Source: JAWPMT01 sp965267435
Lineage (GTDB): Bacteria; Bacteroidota; Bacteroidia; Cytophagales; Cyclobacteriaceae
Direction: 5' to 3'
Assembly (NCBI GenBank): GCA_965267435.1
Contig: OZ253960.1
Span: 558,001 to 622,000 of the forward strand
DNA length: 64,000 nucleotides
Positions within the stretch are counted from its first letter, which is position 1. Every line of letters starts with the position of its first letter. Below are positions 7,847 to 16,798 of the stretch, in pieces. The notes beneath the pieces are model-generated. The model was given only the letters and a program-made list of their open reading frames with translations, did not search any database and had not been told where the DNA came from. A program made the translations under genes and the position numbers.

Positions 7847-9019
7847 TCATTTCTTTTCCGGTATCGTACTCGCACCTCCATCACGCTCTGCTCGATAATG
7901 AGGAGACATGATCTCTATACCGGCTTCGTTGAAAAGGTCTAAGATGTTCTTGTGCATTTCCGAGTAGCCGAAGTTCATTTTTGAGGGGTCACTCAGATAC
8001 GCATTCAACTCGTAGACGATGTAGAAGTCGTCCAATTTCTTTTGGAAGACGAAAGGTGCTTTGGACTTATCGACAAGTTCCGTTCGGTCAGCTGCCTGCA
8101 ATAGGAGTTCATTCACTTGTTGCCAGGAGATATCATAGCCGATGCTTACTTCCGTGTGCAGGATCAGCACATCCTTGTTTTCACCCGAGTAATTCTTGAT
8201 ATGAGAGCCCAGGATCTTTGAATGGGGGATGGAAATGTCTTCCTTCTTTGGTGAGAGCAGGCGAATGGCAAAAGGACCCACAGTTTGGACTTCCCCGATC
8301 ACTCCATCGACTTCGATCCAGTCACCCTTGTCGAAAGCGTGCATATAAGTTAGCACAAGCCCCGCCATGTAGTTGGCAATGACAGAGCTGCCGCCGATCG
8401 TGATGAGCGCACCAAGGAAGGTGACAATCCCCTTAAAGGCAAGTGATTCGTAGCCGGGCATAGAGGGGAGGATAATAATGATCATCAGCACAAAGAGCAG
8501 AAATTTGATAATGCTTGCCGTGGTTTGCGCTGTGCGAGCCTCGAAACCGGGGATGTTCAGTCTGCCGGCTACCACCTCTTCGGTTAAGTATTTCAAAGCT
8601 TTGATGAGGTACCGGAAGACAACGATCGTGACAACGATATTGAAGAAGTCCGGCAAATAGGCGACTACGTCTTCGGAGATGTTTTGAAGGGGAATAAAAA
8701 TGAAATCAATGAGTTGCTGGGCAATATCCGCGGTCGCTGGCAGGGCACTGAGTGCCAGCACGAGAGTGAAGTAGATCGCCGATAAGATGACAAAGGCCTG
8801 AATCAGATTGATGATGGCATTGATGATCAATTGCTGCTTGCCGGTATCAAGGATCTCCAGGTTGAAGATCTTCAGGCTCCTATAGTTCAAATTGACCGCT
8901 CTGCCTTTGAGGAATCTAGCCAGACGGTTGACGACGTAGACCTCAAGCACTACGAATAGAAAAATCCCAATGCCGACCAGTAGGTCTGACGAATAACTGA
9001 ATATATCCTGGTAGTTCAT
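7847..9019 (-). CDS. MscS-family mechanosensitive ion channel
   Basis: A 390-residue inner-membrane channel. Transmembrane segments lie near residues 15-35, 65-90, 120-140, 165-185 and 190-215. The pore helix region (GIVTFLGALITIGGSSVIANYMAGLVLTYM) is followed by the MscS beta domain (FDKGDWIEVDGVIGEVQTVGPFAIRL, then IPHSKILGSHIKNYS) and the alpha-beta C-terminal domain. The glycine/alanine pattern of the pore helix is looser than in E. coli MscS. Such channels release solutes after osmotic downshock. It is divergent from a second MscS-type gene at 9062 with about 40 bases between the starts, so both promoters overlap. A third, large relative is at 60432. Confidence 0.88.
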   Translation of the reverse strand: MNYQDIFSYSSDLLVGIGIFLFVVLEVYVVNRLARFLKGRAVNLNYRSLKIFNLEILDTGKQQLIINAIINLIQAFVILSAIYFTLVLALSALPATADIAQQLIDFIFIPLQNISEDVVAYLPDFFNIVVTIVVFRYLIKALKYLTEEVVAGRLNIPGFEARTAQTTASIIKFLLFVLMIIIILPSMPGYESLAFKGIVTFLGALITIGGSSVIANYMAGLVLTYMHAFDKGDWIEVDGVIGEVQTVGPFAIRLLSPKKEDISIPHSKILGSHIKNYSGENKDVLILHTEVSIGYDISWQQVNELLLQAADRTELVDKSKAPFVFQKKLDDFYIVYELNAYLSDPSKMNFGYSEMHKNILDLFNEAGIEIMSPHYRAERDGGASTIPEKK

Positions 9020-9061
9020 CGGGTGAGGGATTTTCTGTTAAATTAAGGCAATCGTCAAAAT

Positions 9062-9955
9062 ATGGAAGAGATAAACAATGTATGGGATCAAATTCTGGAG
9101 GTGATTGGAAACTTCTGGAGGCTCTTTACGATCCCCATCTTCTCGCTCGGCGAAGTGCCTTTCAGTCTGGGAACCATCATCTACATTACTGTCGCTTTTA
9201 CGCTTCTTTTCTATGTGACAAAGAAGCTCAAACAAGTGCTCATTAGAAGGCTGTTAGGGCACACCTCTTTGAGTAAGGGTATCGCCGTGTCGATCGGTAC
9301 GATCGTACGTTTCGTGTTGATTCTGATCGGTACGATCGCGATTCTCCAGTCTGCTGGTATCGACATTAGTACTGTCGGTTTGATAGCTGGTGGGCTTGGT
9401 ATTGGCATTGGCTTCGGTCTGCAAAACATCACAGATAATTTCATTTCAGGCATTGTCATCCTATTTGAGAAGCCCGTTAAGGTGGGCGATCGGGTGCAGA
9501 TCGGAGACATTGAAGGGGACGTCGTCAATATTGCGGTGCGCTCCACTACGATACAGACCAATGACAACATTTCTATTATCGTTCCCAACTCGCAGTTCAT
9601 CTCCAATACGGTGATCAATTGGAGTCACAATGATCGCAGTGTACGTTATCGACTGCCCGTGGGAGTGAGTTATAGCGAAGACCCGGAGCTCGTAAGAGAC
9701 ATATTGCTAAGCGTCGCCAATGATTCCCCCAGCGTGTTGAAGGACCCACCACCGAAGGTACTGTTCACGTCTTATGGTGAGAGCTCTCTGGATTTTGAAT
9801 TGGCCGTATGGACACAAACGCATACTGATAAACCGAGGATCCTGAAGAGTGATTTGTACTTCGAGATCTTTCGGCGGTTCAAGAGTCAAGGCGTAGAGAT
9901 CCCATTCCCACAAAGAGACTTGCATATACGTAGCAGTGCTGTGGCGCTGAAGTAG
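9062..9955 (+). CDS. MscS-family mechanosensitive ion channel
   Basis: A 297-residue channel with three predicted transmembrane segments (about residues 25-45, 70-95, 100-125). The pore helix is GLIAGGLGIGIGFGLQNITDNFISGIVILFEKPVKVGD, a classical MscS/MscK signature. The beta domain carries IEGDVVNIAVRSTTIQT and IIVPNSQFISNTVINWS, and the C-terminal domain ends PFPQRDLHI. Its size is close to E. coli MscS. It differs from the divergent neighbour at 7847-9019, so they are not recent duplicates. The C-terminal domain resembles that of the large channel at 60432-62933 (IPFPQQDVYLH). It lies beside the leftward terminator of the sulfatase gene. Confidence 0.9.
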   Translation: MEEINNVWDQILEVIGNFWRLFTIPIFSLGEVPFSLGTIIYITVAFTLLFYVTKKLKQVLIRRLLGHTSLSKGIAVSIGTIVRFVLILIGTIAILQSAGIDISTVGLIAGGLGIGIGFGLQNITDNFISGIVILFEKPVKVGDRVQIGDIEGDVVNIAVRSTTIQTNDNISIIVPNSQFISNTVINWSHNDRSVRYRLPVGVSYSEDPELVRDILLSVANDSPSVLKDPPPKVLFTSYGESSLDFELAVWTQTHTDKPRILKSDLYFEIFRRFKSQGVEIPFPQRDLHIRSSAVALK

Positions 9956-9976
9956 TATTCACCCCGATTCATGGGC

Positions 9977-10007
9977 AAAAAAAAGGGCGCCTTTTCGGAC
10001 GCCCTTT
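9977..10007 (-). terminator. Intrinsic terminator of the arylsulfatase gene
   Basis: AAAGGGCG at 9982-9989 and CGCCCTTT at 10000-10007 form a GC-rich 8-bp stem. Read leftwards it is followed by an uninterrupted run of eight T residues (the A run at 9977-9984), which fits termination of the leftward sulfatase gene 20 bases away. The rightward side has no T run. Confidence 0.8.
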
Positions 10008-10027
10008 GTCATGAGTATTTCTTGAAT

Positions 10028-11569
10028 TTAGTTCGTCTTTGGCTTCAGCGCAGCTACCACCTGATCGATGGTGAAGCTGGCAGGTGTCTGTCGGGGCGGA
10101 AATTCCTGGAAGGTTTTCAGGAAGTCGCCAACAATCACTTGAGCTGGTGTAAATACCCACAGGTGCTCCACCCACCATCTATCATAACCTATGCCGATGT
10201 GATCCGCTTCCTCAAATGGGTCAGAGCGTAGATTGAACAGCTTCGGCGCACGCAGGAATGTGAAAGGTTCTTTCCATACCTCAATACCATGTGCGCGTTG
10301 TTCGGCGAAGACGACCTTGTAATTGTTGTACCGTAGACCGAGTAGATCGCCAGTGTCTGAGAAGTAGAAAAACTCCTTTCGAGGTGCAGGGGCATCGCCC
10401 TTGAAGTAGGGTACGAAATTGTAGCCATCAAGGTGCACTTTGAAATCCCTATTGTTCATGGAATGCCCGCTCTTTAGCTTGGACTTGATGTCATCATCAC
10501 CCGTAGCCGCAGCCAATGTGGGGAACCAGTCAGCATGCGAGATGATGTCGTTTACTTCAGTGCCGGGTTCAATCACTCCTGGCCATCTTACCAAAAGAGG
10601 CACTCGGTAGCCACCTTCCCAGTTGTCGTTTTTCTCACCTCGGAATGGCGTCGTTCCGCCGTCAGGCCAGCTGAATACCTCAGCACCATTATCCGTGGAA
10701 TACATCACAATTGTATTCTCATCGATTCCTAGTTCCTCCAGTTTGTCCAGCAATATGCCTACGTGATGATCATGCTCACTCATTCCATCAGGATAGACAC
10801 CCAGACCGGTCTTGCCTTCCCATTCTTCTTTCAATCGTGTCCAGATGTGCATCCGCGTGGAGTTCCACCAAAGGAAGAAGGGCTCTTTATCGTCGACCGC
10901 TCTTTCCATAAAGTCGACAGCTGCGTCAGTTACCTCATAGTCGATGGTTTCCATCCGCTTCATTGTCAAGGGCCCTGTATCCTGTATGGGTCCATCTGCT
11001 GAGGATTTGATCACTCCTCTGGGTCCGAAGCGCTCTTTGAAAGTTTGTCCGTTGGCCAGGACCATATCTGCCGGGTAGTCCGCATATTCTGGCTCCTCCT
11101 CTGCGTTGAGATGGTAGAGATTTCCGAGAAACTCGTCAAAGCCATGATTGGTCGGCAGGTGCTCATCACGGTCTCCCAGGTGATTCTTACCAAACTGACC
11201 AGTACGATAACCCTGGCTCTTCATGTAATCGGCAATGGTAGGATCTTCTTCTTTCAATCCCAGGTCAGCGCCCGGCAATCCCACTTTGAGCAGGCCCGTC
11301 CGGAAGCCACTTTGTCCTGTGATGAAAACGGACCGTCCAGCTGTGCAACTCTGCTCGCCATAGGCATCGGTGAAAATGGCCCCTTCTTTTCCGATGCGGT
11401 CGATATTGGGGGTACGGTAGCCCATCATGCCCCTGTTGTAGGCGCTGATGTTCCAGTAGCCAATATCATCTCCCCATATGATCAGGATATTGGGTTTCTT
11501 CTGGGCCGAAAGATCACCGACGATGAGTGCCAGAGCCAGTACCATTAAACTTTTAACTGTGTTCTTCAT
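10028..11569 (-). CDS. Arylsulfatase (sulfatase family)
   Basis: A 513-residue exported sulfatase with a signal peptide ending at DLSAQ. The metal-binding start (PNILIIWGDDIGYWN, two Asp near residues 34-35) and the catalytic motif SCTAGRS are present. Cys75 would be converted to formylglycine by a sulfatase-maturating enzyme, which is not in the window. Further family landmarks are GKNHLGD, a central MYSTDNGAE and GGYRVPLLVRWPG. The length is normal. Enzymes of this type hydrolyse sulfate esters, and close family members annotated as arylsulfatases are common in marine Bacteroidota; the true substrate cannot be read off. It is divergent from the MoxR-Bat operon with about 200 bases between, and has a dedicated terminator at 9977-10007. 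No SusC/SusD pair flanks it, so it is not part of an obvious polysaccharide locus. Confidence 0.9.
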   Translation of the reverse strand: MKNTVKSLMVLALALIVGDLSAQKKPNILIIWGDDIGYWNISAYNRGMMGYRTPNIDRIGKEGAIFTDAYGEQSCTAGRSVFITGQSGFRTGLLKVGLPGADLGLKEEDPTIADYMKSQGYRTGQFGKNHLGDRDEHLPTNHGFDEFLGNLYHLNAEEEPEYADYPADMVLANGQTFKERFGPRGVIKSSADGPIQDTGPLTMKRMETIDYEVTDAAVDFMERAVDDKEPFFLWWNSTRMHIWTRLKEEWEGKTGLGVYPDGMSEHDHHVGILLDKLEELGIDENTIVMYSTDNGAEVFSWPDGGTTPFRGEKNDNWEGGYRVPLLVRWPGVIEPGTEVNDIISHADWFPTLAAATGDDDIKSKLKSGHSMNNRDFKVHLDGYNFVPYFKGDAPAPRKEFFYFSDTGDLLGLRYNNYKVVFAEQRAHGIEVWKEPFTFLRAPKLFNLRSDPFEEADHIGIGYDRWWVEHLWVFTPAQVIVGDFLKTFQEFPPRQTPASFTIDQVVAALKPKTN

Positions 11570-11772
11570 ACTGTTGGGTTTAGGTTAAAATCCACTGTTT
11601 TTCATTCACTAATCCCCCAAGGTACCACCAATGGTATTTTCTGAGGGCATTATGGTGAAAAACTCCCTGTGTGTGCCGGTTGTTCTACAATTCTCCCGGC
11701 TCTAATGAGCTGCATGCCTTGAAATAGCTGACCTTTGCACATTAAATTCGTACCAGAACCCAACTCGTACCA

Positions 11773-12753
11773 ATGCCAGAAGAAGCCAGCGCTGATGCAC
11801 GATCAGCCATCCTCCAAATCCGCGACCACATGCGCCAATCGATCATTGGTCAGGACAATGTGGTTGACAAAATCCTCATCACCCTACTGGCAGATGGCAA
11901 CCTGTTGCTTGAGAGTCTCCCTGGTCTCGGCAAGACCCGATCCATCAAAGCGCTATCGAAGGTGCTGGAATCAAAGATGAGCCGCATCCAGTTCACGCCG
12001 GACCTATTGCCATCAGACATCACCGGAACTGAATTCTACCAGGAGGATGCGGATGAGAAGTTTGTGTTCCAGCCGGGTCCGATTTTCGGTAACCTGATCC
12101 TGGCAGATGAGATCAACCGCGCTCCTGCAAAGGTGCAGGCCGCCCTGCTGGAGGCGATGGAGGAGCGGCAGGTATCTGTGGCTGGCAAGACCTACAAAAT
12201 GGAGCCGCTGTTCATGGTCATGGCCACACAAAACCCAGTGGAGCAGGAGGGTACTTATCCTTTGCCAGAAGCCCAGATGGACCGCTTTCTCCTGAAAGTG
12301 ACCATTGACTATCCGACTGACGATTCTGAGCGCAAGATTCTGGCGCTTGTGAAAGGTGAGCACAAGGCAGGGGGCGGCGATAAGCCAGTGACGATCCCTC
12401 AGTCTGCGGTTTTCGAAGCGAGGAAGGCCGTTCAGGACATTCGGGTTCCGGAAGCAGTGGAGCAGTACATCGTCGACCTGATCTCAGCCACGCGATATCC
12501 GGAAAAGTACAGCGAGCAGTTGCGTGAATGGGTGGATTTTGGTGCCAGCCCCCGAGGAACGATCGCCCTCGACCGAGCTAGTTGCGCTCATGCCTATTTG
12601 AATGGCGCTGACTTTGTGGATCCTGACAACGTGCGTTCAGTGCTTCACGAAGTACTGAGGCACCGCCTGATACTGAGCTATGAGGCAGCTGCAGAGCGAG
12701 TTACCACCGACAATGTTATCGATGAAATATTGAAGGTCGTAGCTGTCGCCTAA
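11773..12753 (+). CDS. MoxR-family AAA+ ATPase
   Basis: A 326-residue AAA+ ATPase of the MoxR group. Walker A is ESLPGLGKTRS (about residues 47-57), Walker B is NLILADEINRAP, sensor 1 is VMATQNPVEQEGTYPLPEAQMDRF, and the lid domain contains the SPRGT block (GASPRGTIALDRASCAHA). MoxR ATPases act as chaperone-like partners of VWA-domain proteins. This is the first gene of a six-gene operon with DUF58 and Bat proteins, the usual arrangement in Bacteroidota. Its stop overlaps the next start (TAATG). The start is preceded by two copies of CGTACCA (11748-11754 and 11766-11772), which may be coincidence. Confidence 0.93.
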   Translation: MPEEASADARSAILQIRDHMRQSIIGQDNVVDKILITLLADGNLLLESLPGLGKTRSIKALSKVLESKMSRIQFTPDLLPSDITGTEFYQEDADEKFVFQPGPIFGNLILADEINRAPAKVQAALLEAMEERQVSVAGKTYKMEPLFMVMATQNPVEQEGTYPLPEAQMDRFLLKVTIDYPTDDSERKILALVKGEHKAGGGDKPVTIPQSAVFEARKAVQDIRVPEAVEQYIVDLISATRYPEKYSEQLREWVDFGASPRGTIALDRASCAHAYLNGADFVDPDNVRSVLHEVLRHRLILSYEAAAERVTTDNVIDEILKVVAVA

Positions 12754-13682
12754 TGAGTATGGACGCACATCATGATCCTCGCGCATATGTCACTTTGCAG
12801 GACTTGCTCCTGATGGAAGGCAAGGCGCGAAGTATTTTGGTGCAGTCTCGCAGCAGCTCCAACCGGGTTATCGCAGGCAAGCATGCCAGCAAAATACGAG
12901 GAAGGGGACTGGACTTCGCAGAGGTGCGCCAGTATGTCCGCGGGGACGATGTGCGCAACATCGACTGGAAGGTCACTGCGCGAACCAAGGTGCCCCATAC
13001 CAAGGTGTTCAATGAGGAAAAAGAACGGCCCGTTTTTATCGCTGTAGCTCAAAACAACCATATGTTTTTTGGGAGCCAACAGTATCTGAAGTCCGTCACA
13101 GCTGCGAAGTTGGCGGCCATGTTGTCCTTCCGGGCTCTGATGGGAGGTGATCGTGTAGGAGGCATGGTTCTCGGAGACGTGGACAATGAGATCATCTATC
13201 CGAAGCGAGATCGGAAAAATATCTATCGCTTCCTCGAAAGGATTGTGGACCGCAATCAGGGCCTTCCCAATGAGCAACGACCTGAGGACTACGAAAGATT
13301 TTTGGGCAATACCATCGCTCAGATCAGCCGCATCATCACGCATGACTTTCTCGTGATCCTGATCAGTGATTTTCCCAAGTACGCGCCGGTGACAATGAAG
13401 TATCTCCGACGGATCTCGATGGGCAATGACCTGTTGCTTTTCAAGGTGTCCGATCCGATGGAACGAGACCTCCCGGCGGAAAGAATGAGCTTCACAGATG
13501 GTTCGCTGGATCTCGGACTCGATCTGTCAAAAGATCAGCTGACCGATAAGATGAGGTCTGACTACGACAAGAAGCTGCAGACCTTCGAGTCCGCCATGAA
13601 GAAGTATCGGATACCCGTTTTTGGTGTGAACACCCTCTCTCCGGTGGAGCTGCAAGTGAAACAATGGATGCAAGGGCGATGA
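12753..13682 (+). CDS. DUF58 domain protein of the MoxR-Bat operon
   Basis: A 309-residue cytoplasmic protein with the DUF58 signature GRGLDFAEVRQYVRGDDVRNIDWKVTART at about residues 50-78. A degenerate VWA-like fold follows (VFIAVAQNNHMFFGSQQYLKSVTAAKLAAML), where the usual DxSxS metal site is replaced by AQNNH. The ATG overlaps the MoxR stop codon by one base (TAATG), so translation is coupled. DUF58 proteins are thought to be MoxR partners in assembling the envelope-associated VWA complex; that is inferred from the conserved neighbourhood. The loss of the metal-site Asp is usual in this family rather than a defect. Confidence 0.9.
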   Translation: MSMDAHHDPRAYVTLQDLLLMEGKARSILVQSRSSSNRVIAGKHASKIRGRGLDFAEVRQYVRGDDVRNIDWKVTARTKVPHTKVFNEEKERPVFIAVAQNNHMFFGSQQYLKSVTAAKLAAMLSFRALMGGDRVGGMVLGDVDNEIIYPKRDRKNIYRFLERIVDRNQGLPNEQRPEDYERFLGNTIAQISRIITHDFLVILISDFPKYAPVTMKYLRRISMGNDLLLFKVSDPMERDLPAERMSFTDGSLDLGLDLSKDQLTDKMRSDYDKKLQTFESAMKKYRIPVFGVNTLSPVELQVKQWMQGR

Positions 13683-14134
13683 AGGTGCTACAAGAGAACA
13701 TAGCTACTCCCGGGATTGGGCCTCTTTACGAGCCGGAGCCGGTTCTGTTTTCATTTGAGGCACCGGGGTGGCAGGCAGTTGGCGTGTTGGCTTTAATTGT
13801 GCTCATAACGGGCGCGGCGCTGCTCATCCGACGTCACAGGCGGCGAGCCTATCGACGTTTGGCAGTGATACAATTGGCGAACGTCCCTCTTGGGGATGCC
13901 GCCTGGAGCTATCGTGTGAATAAGATACTCAAGGCCGCGGCGATTCAGACCTATGGCCGGACACAGGTAGCACCTCTTACCGGGGCGGCGTGGGCAAGTT
14001 TTCTTCGCAAAACAGGGATGAGGGGTGAAGCCGCTGATCCGCTGGCCAACCACTATGTTTCACCCGACCTTGAGGACTCGCAGATCAGCGAAATCACCAA
14101 GGCTGCCAAATTCTGGATCCGACGCCATGCCTGA
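13679..14134 (+). CDS. DUF4381-like membrane protein of the Bat operon
   Basis: About 151 residues from ATG 13679, whose ATGA overlaps the stop of the DUF58 gene. An N-terminal periplasmic stretch (IGPLYEPEPVLFSFEAPGW) precedes one transmembrane helix (VGVLALIVLITGAALLI) and a basic RRHRRRAYRR stop-transfer. The cytoplasmic helical part has WSYRVNKILKAAAIQTYGRTQVAPLTGAAWASFLRKT, the pattern of DUF4381 proteins. It sits between DUF58 and BatA as in related Bacteroidota operons. An upstream ATG at 13664 is possible but the coupled start is favoured. The role is unknown beyond its place in the complex. Confidence 0.8.
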   Translation: MKVLQENIATPGIGPLYEPEPVLFSFEAPGWQAVGVLALIVLITGAALLIRRHRRRAYRRLAVIQLANVPLGDAAWSYRVNKILKAAAIQTYGRTQVAPLTGAAWASFLRKTGMRGEAADPLANHYVSPDLEDSQISEITKAAKFWIRRHA

Positions 14135-15110
14135 TCAGTTTGAATTTGGCTTTCCATGGGTTTTTGCGCTGGTGCCACTGCCGGTATTGATCATCTGGCT
14201 TCTGCCCGCACTAAGGCATCATAAGACGACCCTCCGTGCGCCTTTCTTTGAGGAATTGGTGGATATCTCGGGCCAATCGCCGGGTAAAGGTGTCCGACAG
14301 ACGCGTCGAAAAGTGATCAATGCCATAGCGCTCTGGCTCAGTTGGCTGCTCGTGATTGTAGCCCTGGCCTCTCCACAGTTGGTTGGGGAGCCGGAACTTG
14401 AGGTCAAAACAACCAGAAATTTCCTTGTAGCTGCGGACCTCTCTTTTAGCATGGCCCAAAAGGACTGGACGATCGAAGGTCAGCGAGTGACCCGTTGGGA
14501 GGCGGTGAAGCACGTGCTGGCGGACTTCATAGACAAGCGAGAAGGCGATCGAATGGGCTTGGTATTGTTTGGCTCCAATGCTTACACACAGGTGCCATTT
14601 ACTTCTGATCTGGATCTCATGACCCAGCTCATCGAAGAAGCCGACGTGGGTATGGCAGGGCAGCAAACGAACATTGGTCAGGCGATCGGTCAGGCCATAA
14701 AGTTGTTTGACCGTGATACCATCGAGACGAAAGTCCTTTTGCTATTTACGGACGGTGTCGATAGTGGAACGGGGACCTCTCCCCTGGATGCTGCAAGTCT
14801 GGCGAGGGAAGACTCGGTGAAGATATATACCCTTGGTATCGGTGATCCGTCGAAACCAGGTGCGGATCTGGATGAAGAAACACTCAAAGAGATCGCCAGT
14901 GACACGGGTGGGCGGTACTTCCTCGCTATCGACAGTAAGCAGCTAGCGCAGGTCTATGATGAGATCGATCGGTTGGAGCCCATTGAGTATGAAGAAGAAG
15001 TCTTCAAGCCGAAGATCTTGCTGTTCTATTATCCATTGGCGGCTGTTTTTGCCCTGACTGTGTTGTTGTTTTTCATTCAAAGTTTGATGCTATGGATGAA
15101 GGTAGGTTAA
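14127..15110 (+). CDS. batA: BatA-like VWA-domain membrane protein
   Basis: About 327 residues from ATG 14127, overlapping the previous gene by 8 bases. Two transmembrane helices lie near residues 11-28 and 63-82, then a VWA domain with an intact metal-ion-dependent adhesion site: D104-L-S-F-S108, a Thr/Asn loop (GLVLFGSNAYTQVPFTSD, MAGQQTNIGQAIG) and FTDGVDSG. A final transmembrane helix is at about 298-320. This is the BatA architecture (two N-terminal helices, VWA, one C-terminal helix), with the VWA domain facing the periplasm. Bat proteins were linked to aerotolerance in Bacteroides fragilis, but the molecular role is unsettled. The longer open frame starting at 14025 is a read-through of the overlapping gene. 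Confidence 0.9.
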   Translation: MPDQFEFGFPWVFALVPLPVLIIWLLPALRHHKTTLRAPFFEELVDISGQSPGKGVRQTRRKVINAIALWLSWLLVIVALASPQLVGEPELEVKTTRNFLVAADLSFSMAQKDWTIEGQRVTRWEAVKHVLADFIDKREGDRMGLVLFGSNAYTQVPFTSDLDLMTQLIEEADVGMAGQQTNIGQAIGQAIKLFDRDTIETKVLLLFTDGVDSGTGTSPLDAASLAREDSVKIYTLGIGDPSKPGADLDEETLKEIASDTGGRYFLAIDSKQLAQVYDEIDRLEPIEYEEEVFKPKILLFYYPLAAVFALTVLLFFIQSLMLWMKVG

Positions 15111-16798
15111 TAGGCATTGATTGGACTCAGTTTCACTGGCTGCGGCCAGAGTGGCTCTGGGGTCTTATTCCTGCCGGTGTTGTTTTTCTCATCCTGTTTG
15201 TCGTACGCAGAAAGGAGGAACGCTGGACAAAACGAATAGCTGAGCATTTGCGACCCTTTGTTCTTCGAACCGGCAATCATTGGGCGATGCGCTGGCCGAG
15301 GTTCCTGCTGCTCCTGGGCTGGGTGGTGATGGTACTGGCGATTGCCGGCCCCACATGGGACAAACAGGAGAAGCCTGGCAGGGTAACCGAGACGGCCTTG
15401 TTTGTTCTTCTCGATGTGTCCCAGTCGATGCTGGTAGATGACCTGCAGCCCAACAGGTTGGAGCGTGCCAAGTTCAAAATCAAAGACCTCATCAAAGCCA
15501 ATCCGGGGGCGAGAATGTCACTGGTTGCGTACGCGGGCTCAGCTCATAGCGTGGTGCCGCTTACGAATGACTATGATAATCTGCTGGTTTTCCTCGACGA
15601 CTTGCACCCGAAGATCATGCCCATTCCAGGGAGCGACCTTGAGCAGGCCTTGCTGTTGACGGATAGCTTGCTTGCTCGCATCGAGGCACCCTCCACGAGG
15701 CTGATCTTTACGGACGATATTAGCATCACCAACAATCAACTGCTGGCTCAGTACGATGGGGAGGACCAATTTCTCGTCGTGCCCATGGCGACTCCTGCAG
15801 GCGGAGAGGTGCCCCGTCCGGGGTCCACCAGGCCTCTGATGGTCAATGGAAATCGGCTCGATAGCCGTTTGGATGTAGCGCTCACCGAGCAGCTCGCTTC
15901 ATTGCCCAACACTTCGGTCATCAACCCCACGTTGGACGACTCAGACATGGGACTTGTTGCGGCGCAAACAAGGAAGAATCTTGAGTTTCAGGAATCACCG
16001 GACCAGCTGGAAGAGCTCTGGGTGGACGCGGGTTATTTAATGACCATCGCCGTGGCGGTCTTTGTGCTGTTCTGGTTTCGCCGTGGGTGGATTGTGGTAG
16101 GTGCCAGCTGCTGGCTACTCATCGTAACGTCTTGCGATGGCCCGACCCGGGATTGGTTTTACACTGCCGACTTTCAAGGTCAGCAGCTCTATGATCGCCA
16201 AGAGTACCTGGCCGCCGCAGGGGCCTTCGAGGATCCGGTGAGAAAGGGCAACGCCTACTACAAGGCTGGTGAGTACGAGGCGGCATTGATGGAATTCGAA
16301 AAAGATACAACGGCGGCAAGTTCTTACAACAAAGGGCTCGCACTCATGAAAATGGGTCGTTTCCAGTCTGCCGCGATGGCCCTGGCGGAGGCCGCGGCAA
16401 AGAATGAGCAGTTTGAAGGTGTGAACAACGACTTTCAAGCCTGGCTGTCCAGCCAGCACGATGTGCGCCCAGAGGAGATCCCGGATAGCGCGCCTCCTGA
16501 GGGAGAGCAGATGGAGAACAGGAGTCCCGAAGACCTGAGTGGTGGCGGACAGGAAGCAACAGATGAGCAAATGAAGCAGGAGCGCCTGGCAGAAGAGGCG
16601 GCCACAGAAATGCGAACAGCGGAGGAACTGGATGAACTGCCAGCCGATTTCGATATGAGCGCCGGCGAGAGGCAGGACGCCAAGAACATTCTCCTTCGAA
16701 AGACCAGTGATGAACCAGGTGAATTCCTTCGAAGGAAATTTCGGTACCAGGCCAGAAAGCACGGATTGAGAGCCAAGAACCCGGAGGTGACATGGTGA
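15092..16798 (+). CDS. batB: BatB-BatC fusion: VWA domain plus TPR
   Basis: A 568-residue protein combining two usual Bat proteins. The N-terminal part repeats the BatA plan: helices near 22-38 and 70-85, then a VWA domain with metal site D108-V-S-Q-S112 and RLIFTDDISITN. A transmembrane helix lies near 315-350. After it comes a periplasmic BatC-like part with tetratricopeptide repeats (LYDRQEYLAAAGAFED, GNAYYKAGEYEAALMEFEKD, ASSYNKGLALMKMGRFQSAAMAL) and an acidic, Glu/Gln-rich tail. It overlaps batA by 19 bases and batD by 7 bases. In Bacteroides BatB and BatC are separate, while fused forms are known in other phyla. The TPR part probably mediates assembly with BatA and BatD. Confidence 0.9.
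   Translation: MDEGRLIGIDWTQFHWLRPEWLWGLIPAGVVFLILFVVRRKEERWTKRIAEHLRPFVLRTGNHWAMRWPRFLLLLGWVVMVLAIAGPTWDKQEKPGRVTETALFVLLDVSQSMLVDDLQPNRLERAKFKIKDLIKANPGARMSLVAYAGSAHSVVPLTNDYDNLLVFLDDLHPKIMPIPGSDLEQALLLTDSLLARIEAPSTRLIFTDDISITNNQLLAQYDGEDQFLVVPMATPAGGEVPRPGSTRPLMVNGNRLDSRLDVALTEQLASLPNTSVINPTLDDSDMGLVAAQTRKNLEFQESPDQLEELWVDAGYLMTIAVAVFVLFWFRRGWIVVGASCWLLIVTSCDGPTRDWFYTADFQGQQLYDRQEYLAAAGAFEDPVRKGNAYYKAGEYEAALMEFEKDTTAASSYNKGLALMKMGRFQSAAMALAEAAAKNEQFEGVNNDFQAWLSSQHDVRPEEIPDSAPPEGEQMENRSPEDLSGGGQEATDEQMKQERLAEEAATEMRTAEELDELPADFDMSAGERQDAKNILLRKTSDEPGEFLRRKFRYQARKHGLRAKNPEVTW

Noticed and set aside
11045..11548. 167-codon rightward frame
   Set aside because: It is antisense to the sulfatase gene, whose catalytic motif lies in this region on the other strand.
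10028..11569. Polysaccharide utilisation locus around the sulfatase
   Set aside because: No SusC/SusD-like pair or glycoside hydrolase flanks the gene, so a PUL call is not supported.
12750..13343. 197-codon leftward frame
   Set aside because: It is antisense to the well-supported DUF58 gene and matches no family.
16115..16762. 215-codon leftward frame
   Set aside because: It is antisense to the TPR part of the BatB-BatC fusion and has a composition typical of a shadow frame.
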